Under the pieces are notes generated by a model. It was not told the DNA's origin and did no database searches. It saw only the letters and a program-made list of their open reading frames with translations. A stretch of 10,868 nt of DNA, from contig JACDAW010000505.1 of NCBI GenBank assembly GCA_013695245.1, forward strand, positions 1-10,868. Reading direction: 5' to 3'. This document shows, in pieces, positions 5,687-10,868 of the stretch. Within the stretch, counting starts at the first letter, position 1. Each line of letters starts with the position of its first letter. A program made the position numbers and the translations under genes. Source of the stretch: Pyrinomonadaceae bacterium. Lineage in GTDB: Bacteria; Acidobacteriota; Blastocatellia; Pyrinomonadales; Pyrinomonadaceae.

Positions 5687-8491
5687 TTACAGCGCGCCCG
5701 CGCGGAAACGGCGCAGGCGTAAACTATTGGCGACCACCGAGACGGATGAGAACGACATCGCCGCGCTCGCTAAGACAGGCGACAGTAGCCAGCCTGTGAA
5801 CGGATAGATCAGTCCGGCGGCGATGGGTATTCCGATCACGTTGTAGATGAACGCCCAGAAGAGATTTTGTTTGATCGTTCGCAATGTTGCGCGCGACAAT
5901 TCAATCGCCGTCACAACGCCGCGCAGATCGCCGCGTATCAGCGTGATGTCCGACGCCTCAATCGCCACATCCGTTCCCGTTCCAATGGCGATGCCGACAT
6001 CAGCTTGCGCGAGCGCGGGCGCATCGTTGATGCCATCGCCGACCATCCCGACGAGTCTCTTTTCCGCTTGCAGCCGCTTGATCTCTCCGGCTTTTCCTTC
6101 CGGCAGCACGTCAGCCAGCACGCGCGTGATGCCGACTTGAGAGGCGACCGCTTTCGCCGTCCGCTCGTTGTCTCCGGTCATCATGGCGACTTCAAGCCCC
6201 ATGTCCTGCATCTGTTTGATGGCGTCTTTCGATTCGGGTTTGATCTCATCGGCAACCGCCAAGAGTCCGGCAAAGCGCCCATCAACCGCCGCGTACATCG
6301 GCGTCTTACCTTCGCCAGCCAATTGCGCGGCTCGTTCCTCGAAGTCGTCAAGCGCGATTTCGCGGTCGCGCATCAACTTCAGATTGCCGAGCAGAAGTTT
6401 GCGATCATCAACATCAGCCTCGATTCCGTGTCCGGCAATCGCGTTGAAGTTCTTCGCATCAACTAACATGAGATTGCGCGCTTCCGCCCCGCGCACAATC
6501 GCTTCACCGAGCGGGTGTTCGCTTCCCTTCTCAGCCGATGCGACGAGTCTTAACAATTCATCTTCGCTGATCGTGCCGCCTCCATTCGTTGAAACAACCA
6601 CATCGGTCAATGCAGGTTGACCCTTTGTGATTGTTCCGGTCTTGTCGAGTACGATGGTGTTGAGCTTATGCGCCGTCTCCAACGCTTCGCCGCCTTTGAC
6701 AAGCACGCCCGATTCCGCGCCGCGCCCTGTGCCGACCATGATCGCCGTCGGCGTCGCAAGTCCAAGCGCGCACGGGCAGGCGATGATAAGCACGGCGACG
6801 AAGTTGACAAGCGCGAAGCTGAAGCGCGTATCAACGGGCGCGGCGACGAACCAGATGACAAACGTAGCGATGGCGATGCAGATAACTATCGGCGTGAAGA
6901 TGCCGCTAATGACATCAGCCATGCGCGCAATGGGAGCTTTCGACCCCTGCGCGTCTTGCACGAGCTTGACGATCTGTTGCAGCGCGGTATCCTTGCCAAC
7001 CTTCGTCGCTTTGAACTTGAACGCGCCCGTTTTGTTGAGCGTCGCGCCGAAGACTTCATCTCCTATTTTCTTTTCGACTGGCAGACTCTCGCCCGTCAGC
7101 ATTGATTCATCAATCGCCGACGCGCCTTCTTCAACCACACCGTCAACCGGAATCTTCTCTCCGGGTCGCACGATCACGATGTCGCCGGGCACAACTTCTT
7201 CAACTACGATCTCCATTTCGCGCCCGTCGCGGATGATTCTCGCTTGCCTAGCCTGCAAACCAATTAAGCGGCGAATCGCATCGCTCGTCTCTCCCTTCGC
7301 GCGCGCCTCAAGCAGCCTGCCGAGAAGTATCAGCGCGATGATGACGCTCGCCGCTTCAAAATAAACCGGAATCATCGGCGCGTTTGCCTGAGAGGCTTGC
7401 GTCATCCCCGCCATGCCAGCCATCGGGTCTGCTCCGGTCGCTCCCATGAAGAAGCCGGGCGCAATCGTTGCGGCAATCGAATAGAGGTATGCTGCGCCTG
7501 TGCCAACAGCGATCAGCGTGTTCATGTCCGCCGCGCGGTGTCGGAACGCCGCCCACGCGCCGCGATAAAATTGCCAGCCGCAATAGAAGACGACGGGCGT
7601 GGCGAGCGCGAGTTGCAGCCAGTTGACGCCCCTGAAGTTGAATAGCTCGATGCGTCCGTGCGACATGGAGATCAGCAGCACGGGCAACGACAACGCCGCC
7701 GCGATGATAAACTTGCGCTTGAGGTCACGATATTCGTCTGCACGCGCCGCCGCTTCGGAATCTTCAGCCGTCGCGTCGCCGCCGCTTCCAGACACTTCGC
7801 GCACGCGATAACCGAAATCTTCAATCGCGTGGCGTATCGTCGCCACGTCCGCCGCGCCCGGCAGATATTCGACGCGCACCTCCATCGTCCCCAAGTTGAA
7901 TGATGCGCTGACGACACCGCGCAGCGCATTCAGATGTTTTTCAAGCGGCTGACTCGAACCCGAAGGACGCGCGGAATCATCAACGATAAAATCCGCGCGC
8001 GCCGTGCCTGCCGTGCCGTAACCTACCTCCTTCACCGTCTCGATCAATTGTCCTGCGCCGGTCGCCTGCGGATCATATTCGACGGTCGCGCGCGATGTAG
8101 CGAAGTTCACGTTCGCGCGCTGCACGCCCGGAGCTTTCGACAGTTTGCGCTCGATGCGCCGCGCGCACGCCGCACACGTCATACCGGTGATCGGCAAATC
8201 AATGCGCTCGCCTGCGCCGTCCGGCGTCGTGCGCGTGTGACGATTGTCGTTCAAGGGCGCGTGCTCGCTGGCGTGGTGCGGCTGAAGCCCGTCAGCTTGT
8301 TCGTCCTCTTGTTCGTCCTCTACAGCGTTCGCATTCGTGAAGCGCGACGGGTCGGCGTCGAACTTCTCTTGACACGCACTCGAACAAAAGTAATAAGTCT
8401 TTCCGGCGTGTTCGCTGTGACCTGCCGCCGTCGCCGGATTTACATCCATGCCGCACACGGGGTCTTTCACTGCCGCTACTGTCGCTGACAT
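5687..8491 (-). CDS. copA: Copper-exporting P1B-type ATPase CopA with N-terminal YHS domain
   Basis: ATP-driven export of Cu(+) across the inner membrane. From the ATG at 8489-8491 it is 934 residues; AAGGAA about 10 nt upstream supports this over a GTG at 8521. Domain order: a YHS domain (about 9-50, DPVCGMD plus FCSSAC; C13, C36, C40), an acidic/His-rich linker (about 57-92), an HMA domain with GMTCAAC (C106, C109), a second HMA-like fold (about 166-232) without CxxC, then the ATPase core. The core shows TGES (466-469), the membrane CPC site (572-574), DKTGT with phosphorylated Asp616, the HP dipeptide (659-660), TGDN (772-775) and GDGINDAP (818-825). The last two helices carry YN (883-884) and MSFSS (912-916), the pattern of Cu(+)-transporting P1B-1 pumps. 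A Met-rich external loop (about 357-373) could receive copper outside. It follows the HMA chaperone gene by 32 nt and precedes the cupredoxin gene. Confidence 0.96.
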   Translation of the reverse strand: MSATVAAVKDPVCGMDVNPATAAGHSEHAGKTYYFCSSACQEKFDADPSRFTNANAVEDEQEDEQADGLQPHHASEHAPLNDNRHTRTTPDGAGERIDLPITGMTCAACARRIERKLSKAPGVQRANVNFATSRATVEYDPQATGAGQLIETVKEVGYGTAGTARADFIVDDSARPSGSSQPLEKHLNALRGVVSASFNLGTMEVRVEYLPGAADVATIRHAIEDFGYRVREVSGSGGDATAEDSEAAARADEYRDLKRKFIIAAALSLPVLLISMSHGRIELFNFRGVNWLQLALATPVVFYCGWQFYRGAWAAFRHRAADMNTLIAVGTGAAYLYSIAATIAPGFFMGATGADPMAGMAGMTQASQANAPMIPVYFEAASVIIALILLGRLLEARAKGETSDAIRRLIGLQARQARIIRDGREMEIVVEEVVPGDIVIVRPGEKIPVDGVVEEGASAIDESMLTGESLPVEKKIGDEVFGATLNKTGAFKFKATKVGKDTALQQIVKLVQDAQGSKAPIARMADVISGIFTPIVICIAIATFVIWFVAAPVDTRFSFALVNFVAVLIIACPCALGLATPTAIMVGTGRGAESGVLVKGGEALETAHKLNTIVLDKTGTITKGQPALTDVVVSTNGGGTISEDELLRLVASAEKGSEHPLGEAIVRGAEARNLMLVDAKNFNAIAGHGIEADVDDRKLLLGNLKLMRDREIALDDFEERAAQLAGEGKTPMYAAVDGRFAGLLAVADEIKPESKDAIKQMQDMGLEVAMMTGDNERTAKAVASQVGITRVLADVLPEGKAGEIKRLQAEKRLVGMVGDGINDAPALAQADVGIAIGTGTDVAIEASDITLIRGDLRGVVTAIELSRATLRTIKQNLFWAFIYNVIGIPIAAGLIYPFTGWLLSPVLASAAMSFSSVSVVANSLRLRRFRAGAL

Positions 8492-8523
8492 AATCTTCAA
8501 TTCCTTTCCTTGCTTGTTCACCT

Positions 8524-8727
8524 TCAGGAAGCGGGAAAGCCCGCGCGATCAAGAATTGAGATAATCTCTGCGCGCGGCACACGCTCGTCGTGCTCGATTT
8601 GCACCTTCTTGTTTGTCGTATCAACATCCACTTGCGAGATGCCCCGTACATCTCCGAGAGCCTTTTTGATTGCGCTGGCGCAACCTCCGCAAACGATGCT
8701 CGGCGCATGTAGCATTGTTGTGGTCAT
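8524..8727 (-). CDS. CopZ-like HMA-domain copper chaperone
   Basis: A 67-residue single-domain HMA protein. The metal loop reads SIVCGGCASAIKKAL with the CxxC pair Cys13 and Cys16, followed by the expected beta-alpha-beta order (ISQVDVDTTNKKVQIEHD, then the second helix ending DRAGFPAS). The Met of the usual MxCxxC motif is replaced by Ile11. The fold binds Cu(I) and typically passes it to the HMA domain or entry site of CopA, encoded immediately downstream. The ATG overlaps the merR stop (TAATG, 1 nt), and a strong AAGGAGGAGAGG lies within the last merR codons, so the two genes are translationally coupled. It could bind another soft metal such as Hg or Zn, but the neighbours favour copper. 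Confidence 0.92.
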   Translation of the reverse strand: MTTTMLHAPSIVCGGCASAIKKALGDVRGISQVDVDTTNKKVQIEHDERVPRAEIISILDRAGFPAS

Positions 8728-9218
8728 TATCCTCTCCTCCTTAGATTTTTAGCCTGAGGCGTGCCGTGCTCGATTTTCGCGTTTTCGATTAACCCGCAAA
8801 TGTGACCTTTGCGTGCGCCCGTCTTGTCCCACTCGGCGAGCGTCTTCGCTAATTCATTGCGATGACGCCGCATCTCGCGCATTCGCTCGTCAAGTTCCTG
8901 CAAACGGCGACGAACGATCTCACGAACTTCGGCGCACGGGCTTTCTCCGGCGCGGGCTTCAGCAATCACTTGCTTGATCTCTTCGAGCGAGAAGCCCAAG
9001 AGTTGCGCGCGTTTGATAAAGGCGAGCCGTTCGATCACCTCCGCGTCATACACACGGTAACCGCTCTGTGTCCGCGAAGGTTTGTCGAGCAACCCGCTCC
9101 GCTCGTAAAACCTGAGCGCCTCAATCCCGATGCCCGAAAGCCGTGACACCTCGCCGATTTTTAACGCTGCACGCAGTTCAACATTCCTCTGCTGCATTAA
9201 TCTTGTTGCTGTTCTCAT
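8727..9218 (-). CDS. MerR-family heavy-metal-responsive transcriptional regulator
   Basis: Starting at the ATG at 9216-9218 it is 163 residues; a GTG at 9236 and an ATG at 9197 are in frame, and none has a clear SD. The N-terminal winged helix-turn-helix (about 20-90) contains KIGEVSRLSGIGIEALRFYE, then RTQSGYRVYD and QLLGFSLEEI, the standard MerR signature. The dimer helix starts at Cys95 (ESPCAEV), aligning with Cys82 of MerR and Cys79 of ZntR. The C-terminal metal loop is KGHICGLIE with His139 and Cys141. The middle cysteine of MerR (Cys117) appears to be replaced, with Trp130 near that position. Such proteins bind a 19-20-bp-spaced promoter and unwind it when metal binds. Exactly such a promoter lies upstream of the preceding gene, so this protein probably controls its own operon. 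Copper is the likely inducer from context; Hg, Zn or Pb cannot be excluded. Confidence 0.93.
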   Translation of the reverse strand: MRTATRLMQQRNVELRAALKIGEVSRLSGIGIEALRFYERSGLLDKPSRTQSGYRVYDAEVIERLAFIKRAQLLGFSLEEIKQVIAEARAGESPCAEVREIVRRRLQELDERMREMRRHRNELAKTLAEWDKTGARKGHICGLIENAKIEHGTPQAKNLRRRG

Positions 9219-9243
9219 TGTTTCAAATCGCTTCACTTAATAG

Positions 9244-9284
9244 AGGAGGCGCGAAGCTGACAGTTCGCTCGCTTCGCGCCTCCT
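9244..9284. repeat. 14-bp perfect inverted repeat between the Cys-rich gene and merR
   Basis: Arms 9244-9257 (AGGAGGCGCGAAGC) and 9271-9284 (its exact complement) flank a 13-base spacer. It starts 11 nt after the Cys-rich gene stop on the minus strand. No T-run follows on either strand, so it is not a standard intrinsic terminator. In the minus-strand transcript it would form a strong GC-rich hairpin just before merR. It could act as a partial terminator, an RNA processing or stability element, or a folding barrier that sets a higher dose of the first gene than of merR. The structure is seen; the role is inference. Confidence 0.8.
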
Positions 9285-9295
9285 TACCGGAGTCA

Positions 9296-9442
9296 TCACC
9301 GAACCTTCTGCATTTGCTGCCCGCAACAACAACGTGGCTGTTCGTTTCCTTTACAGGTGGGCGGCGCGCCTTTCGTTACCGTGATCTCGCATCCACAATT
9401 TGCATCAGGACACCGGTAAACTTCGCCTTCTCTCAAAGCCAT
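9296..9442 (-). CDS. Small Cys-rich (metallothionein-like) protein, first gene of the copper operon
   Basis: A 48-residue frame from the ATG at 9440-9442 to the TGA at 9296-9298. It starts MALREGEVYRCPDANCGCE and ends RCCCGQQMQKVR. Seven cysteines (11, 16, 18, 30, 38, 39, 40) are grouped as C-x4-C-x-C, C and CCC, with no signal peptide or membrane segment, so it should be a cytosolic metal-binding protein. A strong SD (AAAGGAGG, 8 nt before the ATG) and a leader of about 46 nt from a MerR-type promoter argue that it is real despite its size. Being first after the promoter and followed by a hairpin suggests high, metal-induced expression. Similar tiny Cys-rich proteins are known near copper and mercury genes, but I cannot name a family with confidence. 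Roles as a Cu(I)/Zn buffer, metallothionein or zinc-ribbon-like protein are possible; buffering is an inference. Confidence 0.85.
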   Translation of the reverse strand: MALREGEVYRCPDANCGCEITVTKGAPPTCKGNEQPRCCCGQQMQKVR

Positions 9443-9495
9443 AATGTTTGCCTCCTTTCTTCATAAAGTCACTCTTTGCCAGAGCCGACAACTGC

Positions 9496-9527
9496 ATTCT
9501 AAACCCTGTAGTCGAGTGTAGAGTCAA
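9496..9527 (-). promoter_or_regulatory. MerR-type promoter/operator of the copper operon (20-bp spacer)
   Basis: On the minus strand, -35 TTGACT (9522-9527) and -10 TAGAAT (9496-9501) are separated by 20 bp instead of 17. Between them at 9503-9524 lies an imperfect dyad with half-sites ACTCTACACT and ACCCTGTAGT around a central CG; six of ten positions are symmetrical. An over-long spacer with a dyad inside it is the hallmark of promoters activated by MerR-family proteins, and the half-sites resemble those of ZntR, PbrR and CadR promoters. Transcription would start near 9489, about 46 nt before the Cys-rich gene. The merR gene in the same operon is the natural regulator. Confidence 0.82.
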
Positions 9528-9631
9528 GCATTATTTTGATCGTCTGGCTTCAGCTAAAGATCAGTGGCTTTGATATGAAAGAGAAAAGTCGGACGGCTCC
9601 AAGACAATCGCTCATGTCTTTCGGACTGAAG

Positions 9632-9662
9632 AAAGGCGAGGCACATTTTGCGACTCGCCTTT
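9632..9662. terminator. Probable bidirectional intrinsic terminator
   Basis: A 9-bp perfect stem, AAAGGCGAG (9632-9640) and CTCGCCTTT (9654-9662), with a 13-base loop. On the plus strand the stem runs into a T-rich tract (CCTTTTCCTTTTC). On the minus strand it ends TTTCTTC. It lies 61 nt beyond the stop of the SnoaL-like gene and upstream of the MerR-type promoter, so it should end the minus-strand transcript from the right and insulate the copper operon. Confidence 0.65.
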
Positions 9663-9685
9663 TCCTTTTCGTATATCCATCAAGC

Positions 9686-9704
9686 AGTAATCCTGCTGAT
9701 TACT
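9686..9704. repeat. Short hairpin just after the SnoaL-like gene
   Basis: A 7-bp perfect stem AGTAATC/GATTACT with a 5-base loop, 18 nt past the SnoaL-like stop on the minus strand. It is AT-rich with no T-run, so it is unlikely to terminate on its own. It may protect the transcript's 3' end ahead of the larger hairpin at 9632-9662. Confidence 0.4.
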
Positions 9705-9722
9705 ATTGCCGCTTATCTATCT

Positions 9723-10238
9723 TCAATTCTTTTTAGCAGGAGCGCGACGCGGCGCGCTCGAATGCCAGTGCACGATCTGCCACCGCCCGTCTCGCTCCTC
9801 CAACACAGCCGTGCCGAGTCCGCCGCCGTCAACATGGCGCTCCTTAAGGTCGGCAGAGATGGTGTACTTAAACGTCGCCCACGCGGTCTTACCGGCGAGA
9901 CTGATCTTCATGTCACTGAGGGCGTACTTTGTGTTCTTCATCTCTCGCATCTCAGGAACCAAGTGATGGTCGCGGTAATCCGTCCAACCGTAGTTCGCGT
10001 GCCCGCTTTCAAAGACCGTCACTGATTCATCATGTGCCCAAATCTTTTCAAGCGCGGCGAGATCGTTGCGCTCAAAGGCTGAAGAGTTTTGCAACAATAC
10101 ACGGCGCACCTCAGCTTCGTTGTCAGGCGCGGTGGCAGTCGTCTTCACCGCAAAAGTGACATAGGCTGTGAGCGCCAACATGAACATAATAACGACCGCG
10201 ATGCGCGTGTGCATTTGTTTGACTGAAATTCGCTTCAT
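9723..10238 (-). CDS. Exported SnoaL/NTF2-fold protein of unknown function
   Basis: A 171-residue protein. The ATG at 10238 is preceded by a good SD (GAGGAG, 6 nt upstream). Residues 1-33 are a basic start plus a hydrophobic stretch (AVVIMFMLALTAYVTFAV), giving a signal peptide or a single anchor; with no lipobox cysteine it should not be a lipoprotein. Residues about 40-162 look like a SnoaL_3/DUF4440-type NTF2 fold: an opening helix EVRRVLLQNSSAFERNDLAALEKIW, a central YRDHH segment, and a last strand pair ending GRWQIVHWHSS. Histidines at 80, 91, 92, 157 and 159 could line the pocket, but no catalytic residue is assured. It follows the RND pump gene by 122 nt on the same strand and is cut off from the copper operon by a likely terminator. 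Family members range from enzymes to ligand-binding proteins; a periplasmic accessory role to the pump is only a guess from position. Confidence 0.85.
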   Translation of the reverse strand: MKRISVKQMHTRIAVVIMFMLALTAYVTFAVKTTATAPDNEAEVRRVLLQNSSAFERNDLAALEKIWAHDESVTVFESGHANYGWTDYRDHHLVPEMREMKNTKYALSDMKISLAGKTAWATFKYTISADLKERHVDGGGLGTAVLEERDGRWQIVHWHSSAPRRAPAKKN

Positions 10239-10272
10239 ACTTTTCTCCTCAAATTAGTTTAAGAATCTCAAC

Positions 10273-10301
10273 GGCGGCGTTGCTCTGTGTTGCGAGCCGC
10301 C
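10273..10301. repeat. Weak GC-rich inverted repeat between RND pump and SnoaL-like genes
   Basis: GGCGGC (10273-10278) and GCCGCC (10296-10301) form a 6-bp stem with a 17-base loop, 59 nt past the RND stop. There is no T-run on either strand, so termination is doubtful and the SnoaL-like gene may be read from the RND transcript. I saw no convincing separate promoter in this 122-bp gap. Confidence 0.3.
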
Positions 10302-10360
10302 TAAAGAATACATGGCGGTGCTTTTATCTTTCACTTTCCCAATTCAAGCCGGATGCCTCT

Positions 10361-10868
10361 TTAATCACCGGCGACCGTCTCCGGGAGTTTCTCAGCGAAT
10401 GGCGGCACATCTTTCTCCGGTTGCATTTCTTCACCGAACTCATCTGTCTTAACGCCCGCGCGCGTCGCCTCACGCTCACGAGTAATGCGTGCGGCAACAG
10501 GACGCCCAAACTTATAAAAGATTGCTGGCGTGACGAGTTGATCTAGGATCGTCGAAGTCAGGATGCCGCCAAGCACCACGACGGCGAGCGGGTGCAGAAT
10601 CTCTTTACCCGGCGCACCCGCCGCAAGCGCAAGCGGGACGAGCGATAATCCGGCGGTCAGCGCCGTCATCAGCACAGGCACCAATCTTTCAAGTGAGCCG
10701 CGAATAATCATGTGCTCGCTGAACTCTTCGCCCTCCTCGCGGATGAGGTGCAGGTAGTGTGAGATCATCATGATGCCGTTGCGAGAGGTGATACCGACTA
10801 AAGAGATAAAGCCGACGAGCGTGGCGACGGAGAAGACGCCGCCCGTCAAAAGCATCGCAAAGATCGCG
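10361..10868 (-). CDS. Heavy-metal-efflux RND transporter, CzcA/CusA type (C-terminal part)
   Basis: The frame is open from the right window edge to a TAA at 10361-10363, giving the last 168 residues of a protein that is normally about 1000-1100 residues. It begins inside a membrane helix (MLLTGGVFSVATLVGFISLVG) and continues ITSRNGIMMISHY, a helix segment characteristic of the HME-RND subfamily. Two more hydrophobic stretches follow (LVPVLMTALTAGLSLVPLAL and HPLAVVVLGGILTSTILDQL), ending PAIFYKFGRP. The hydrophilic tail of about 45 residues is cytoplasmic. The complete protein would be the inner-membrane proton-driven pump of a tripartite system that expels metal ions through the outer membrane. 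The adaptor and outer-membrane channel genes are not in the window. Copper/silver versus cobalt/zinc/cadmium cannot be decided from this fragment; the copper operon next door leans toward monovalent metal. Confidence 0.93.
   Translation of the reverse strand, partial: AIFAMLLTGGVFSVATLVGFISLVGITSRNGIMMISHYLHLIREEGEEFSEHMIIRGSLERLVPVLMTALTAGLSLVPLALAAGAPGKEILHPLAVVVLGGILTSTILDQLVTPAIFYKFGRPVAARITREREATRAGVKTDEFGEEMQPEKDVPPFAEKLPETVAGD

Noticed and set aside
6627..7364. Long plus-strand open frame (245 codons) antisense to copA
   Set aside because: It is the mirror of a strongly conserved P-type ATPase frame, has no SD, and its translation is Ser/Pro/Ala-rich with no recognisable motif.
9243..9285. 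The 14-bp inverted repeat as an intrinsic terminator
   Set aside because: Neither strand has a T-run after the stem, and merR and copA downstream appear to rely on the same promoter. Full termination is unlikely.
9536..9736. Plus-strand 66-codon frame in the gap before the SnoaL-like gene
   Set aside because: It reads straight through the terminator hairpin at 9632-9662 and into the SnoaL-like gene, with no SD or family resemblance.

Overview
The window is a run of minus-strand genes centred on copper/heavy-metal handling, with a two-component signalling cluster attached. The moderately GC-rich coding, the NtrC-type sigma54 activator and the mix of families would fit an environmental bacterium, possibly an Acidobacteriota (Blastocatellia-like) lineage. 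That placement is only an impression; there is no rRNA or marker gene here to support it. Every gene I can support is on the minus strand, so transcription runs from high to low coordinates.

Right end (10868 to about 9630): the C-terminal 168 residues of a heavy-metal-efflux RND pump (CzcA/CusA type) enter from outside the window. They are followed by an exported SnoaL/NTF2-fold protein of unknown role and a symmetrical hairpin with T-rich flanks that probably terminates transcription in both directions.

Centre (about 9530 to 5274): a copper-detoxification operon. It starts at a promoter with the MerR hallmark, TTGACT and TAGAAT separated by 20 bp with an imperfect dyad between them. The order is then: a 48-residue protein with seven cysteines, a 14-bp perfect inverted repeat, a MerR-family metal sensor, a CopZ-like HMA chaperone, a Cu(+) P1B-ATPase (CopA) with an N-terminal YHS domain, and a membrane-anchored cupredoxin that has no histidine. 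A plausible reading is that the sensor opens the promoter when metal rises, the Cys-rich protein and the HMA chaperone buffer or carry Cu(I), CopA pumps it out, and the cupredoxin takes it up on the outer face of the membrane.

Left of centre (about 5220 to 658): a second cluster, possibly read from its own TATAAT-containing promoter. It encodes a two-helix membrane protein with a degenerate histidine-kinase dimerisation (DHp-like) domain and no ATPase domain, an NtrC-family sigma54-dependent response regulator, a four-helix membrane histidine kinase whose GTG start overlaps the regulator's stop by 4 nt, and an MFS exporter. No target promoter for the regulator is evident in the gaps.

Left edge (495 to 1): the N-terminal 165 residues of another sensor kinase, with a KdpD-like DUF4118 membrane domain, running off the window just after its H-box.

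No mobile elements, CRISPR arrays, tRNA or rRNA genes were seen. No gene-free stretch exceeds 300 bases; the longest, 9443-9722, holds the MerR-type promoter and the terminator.
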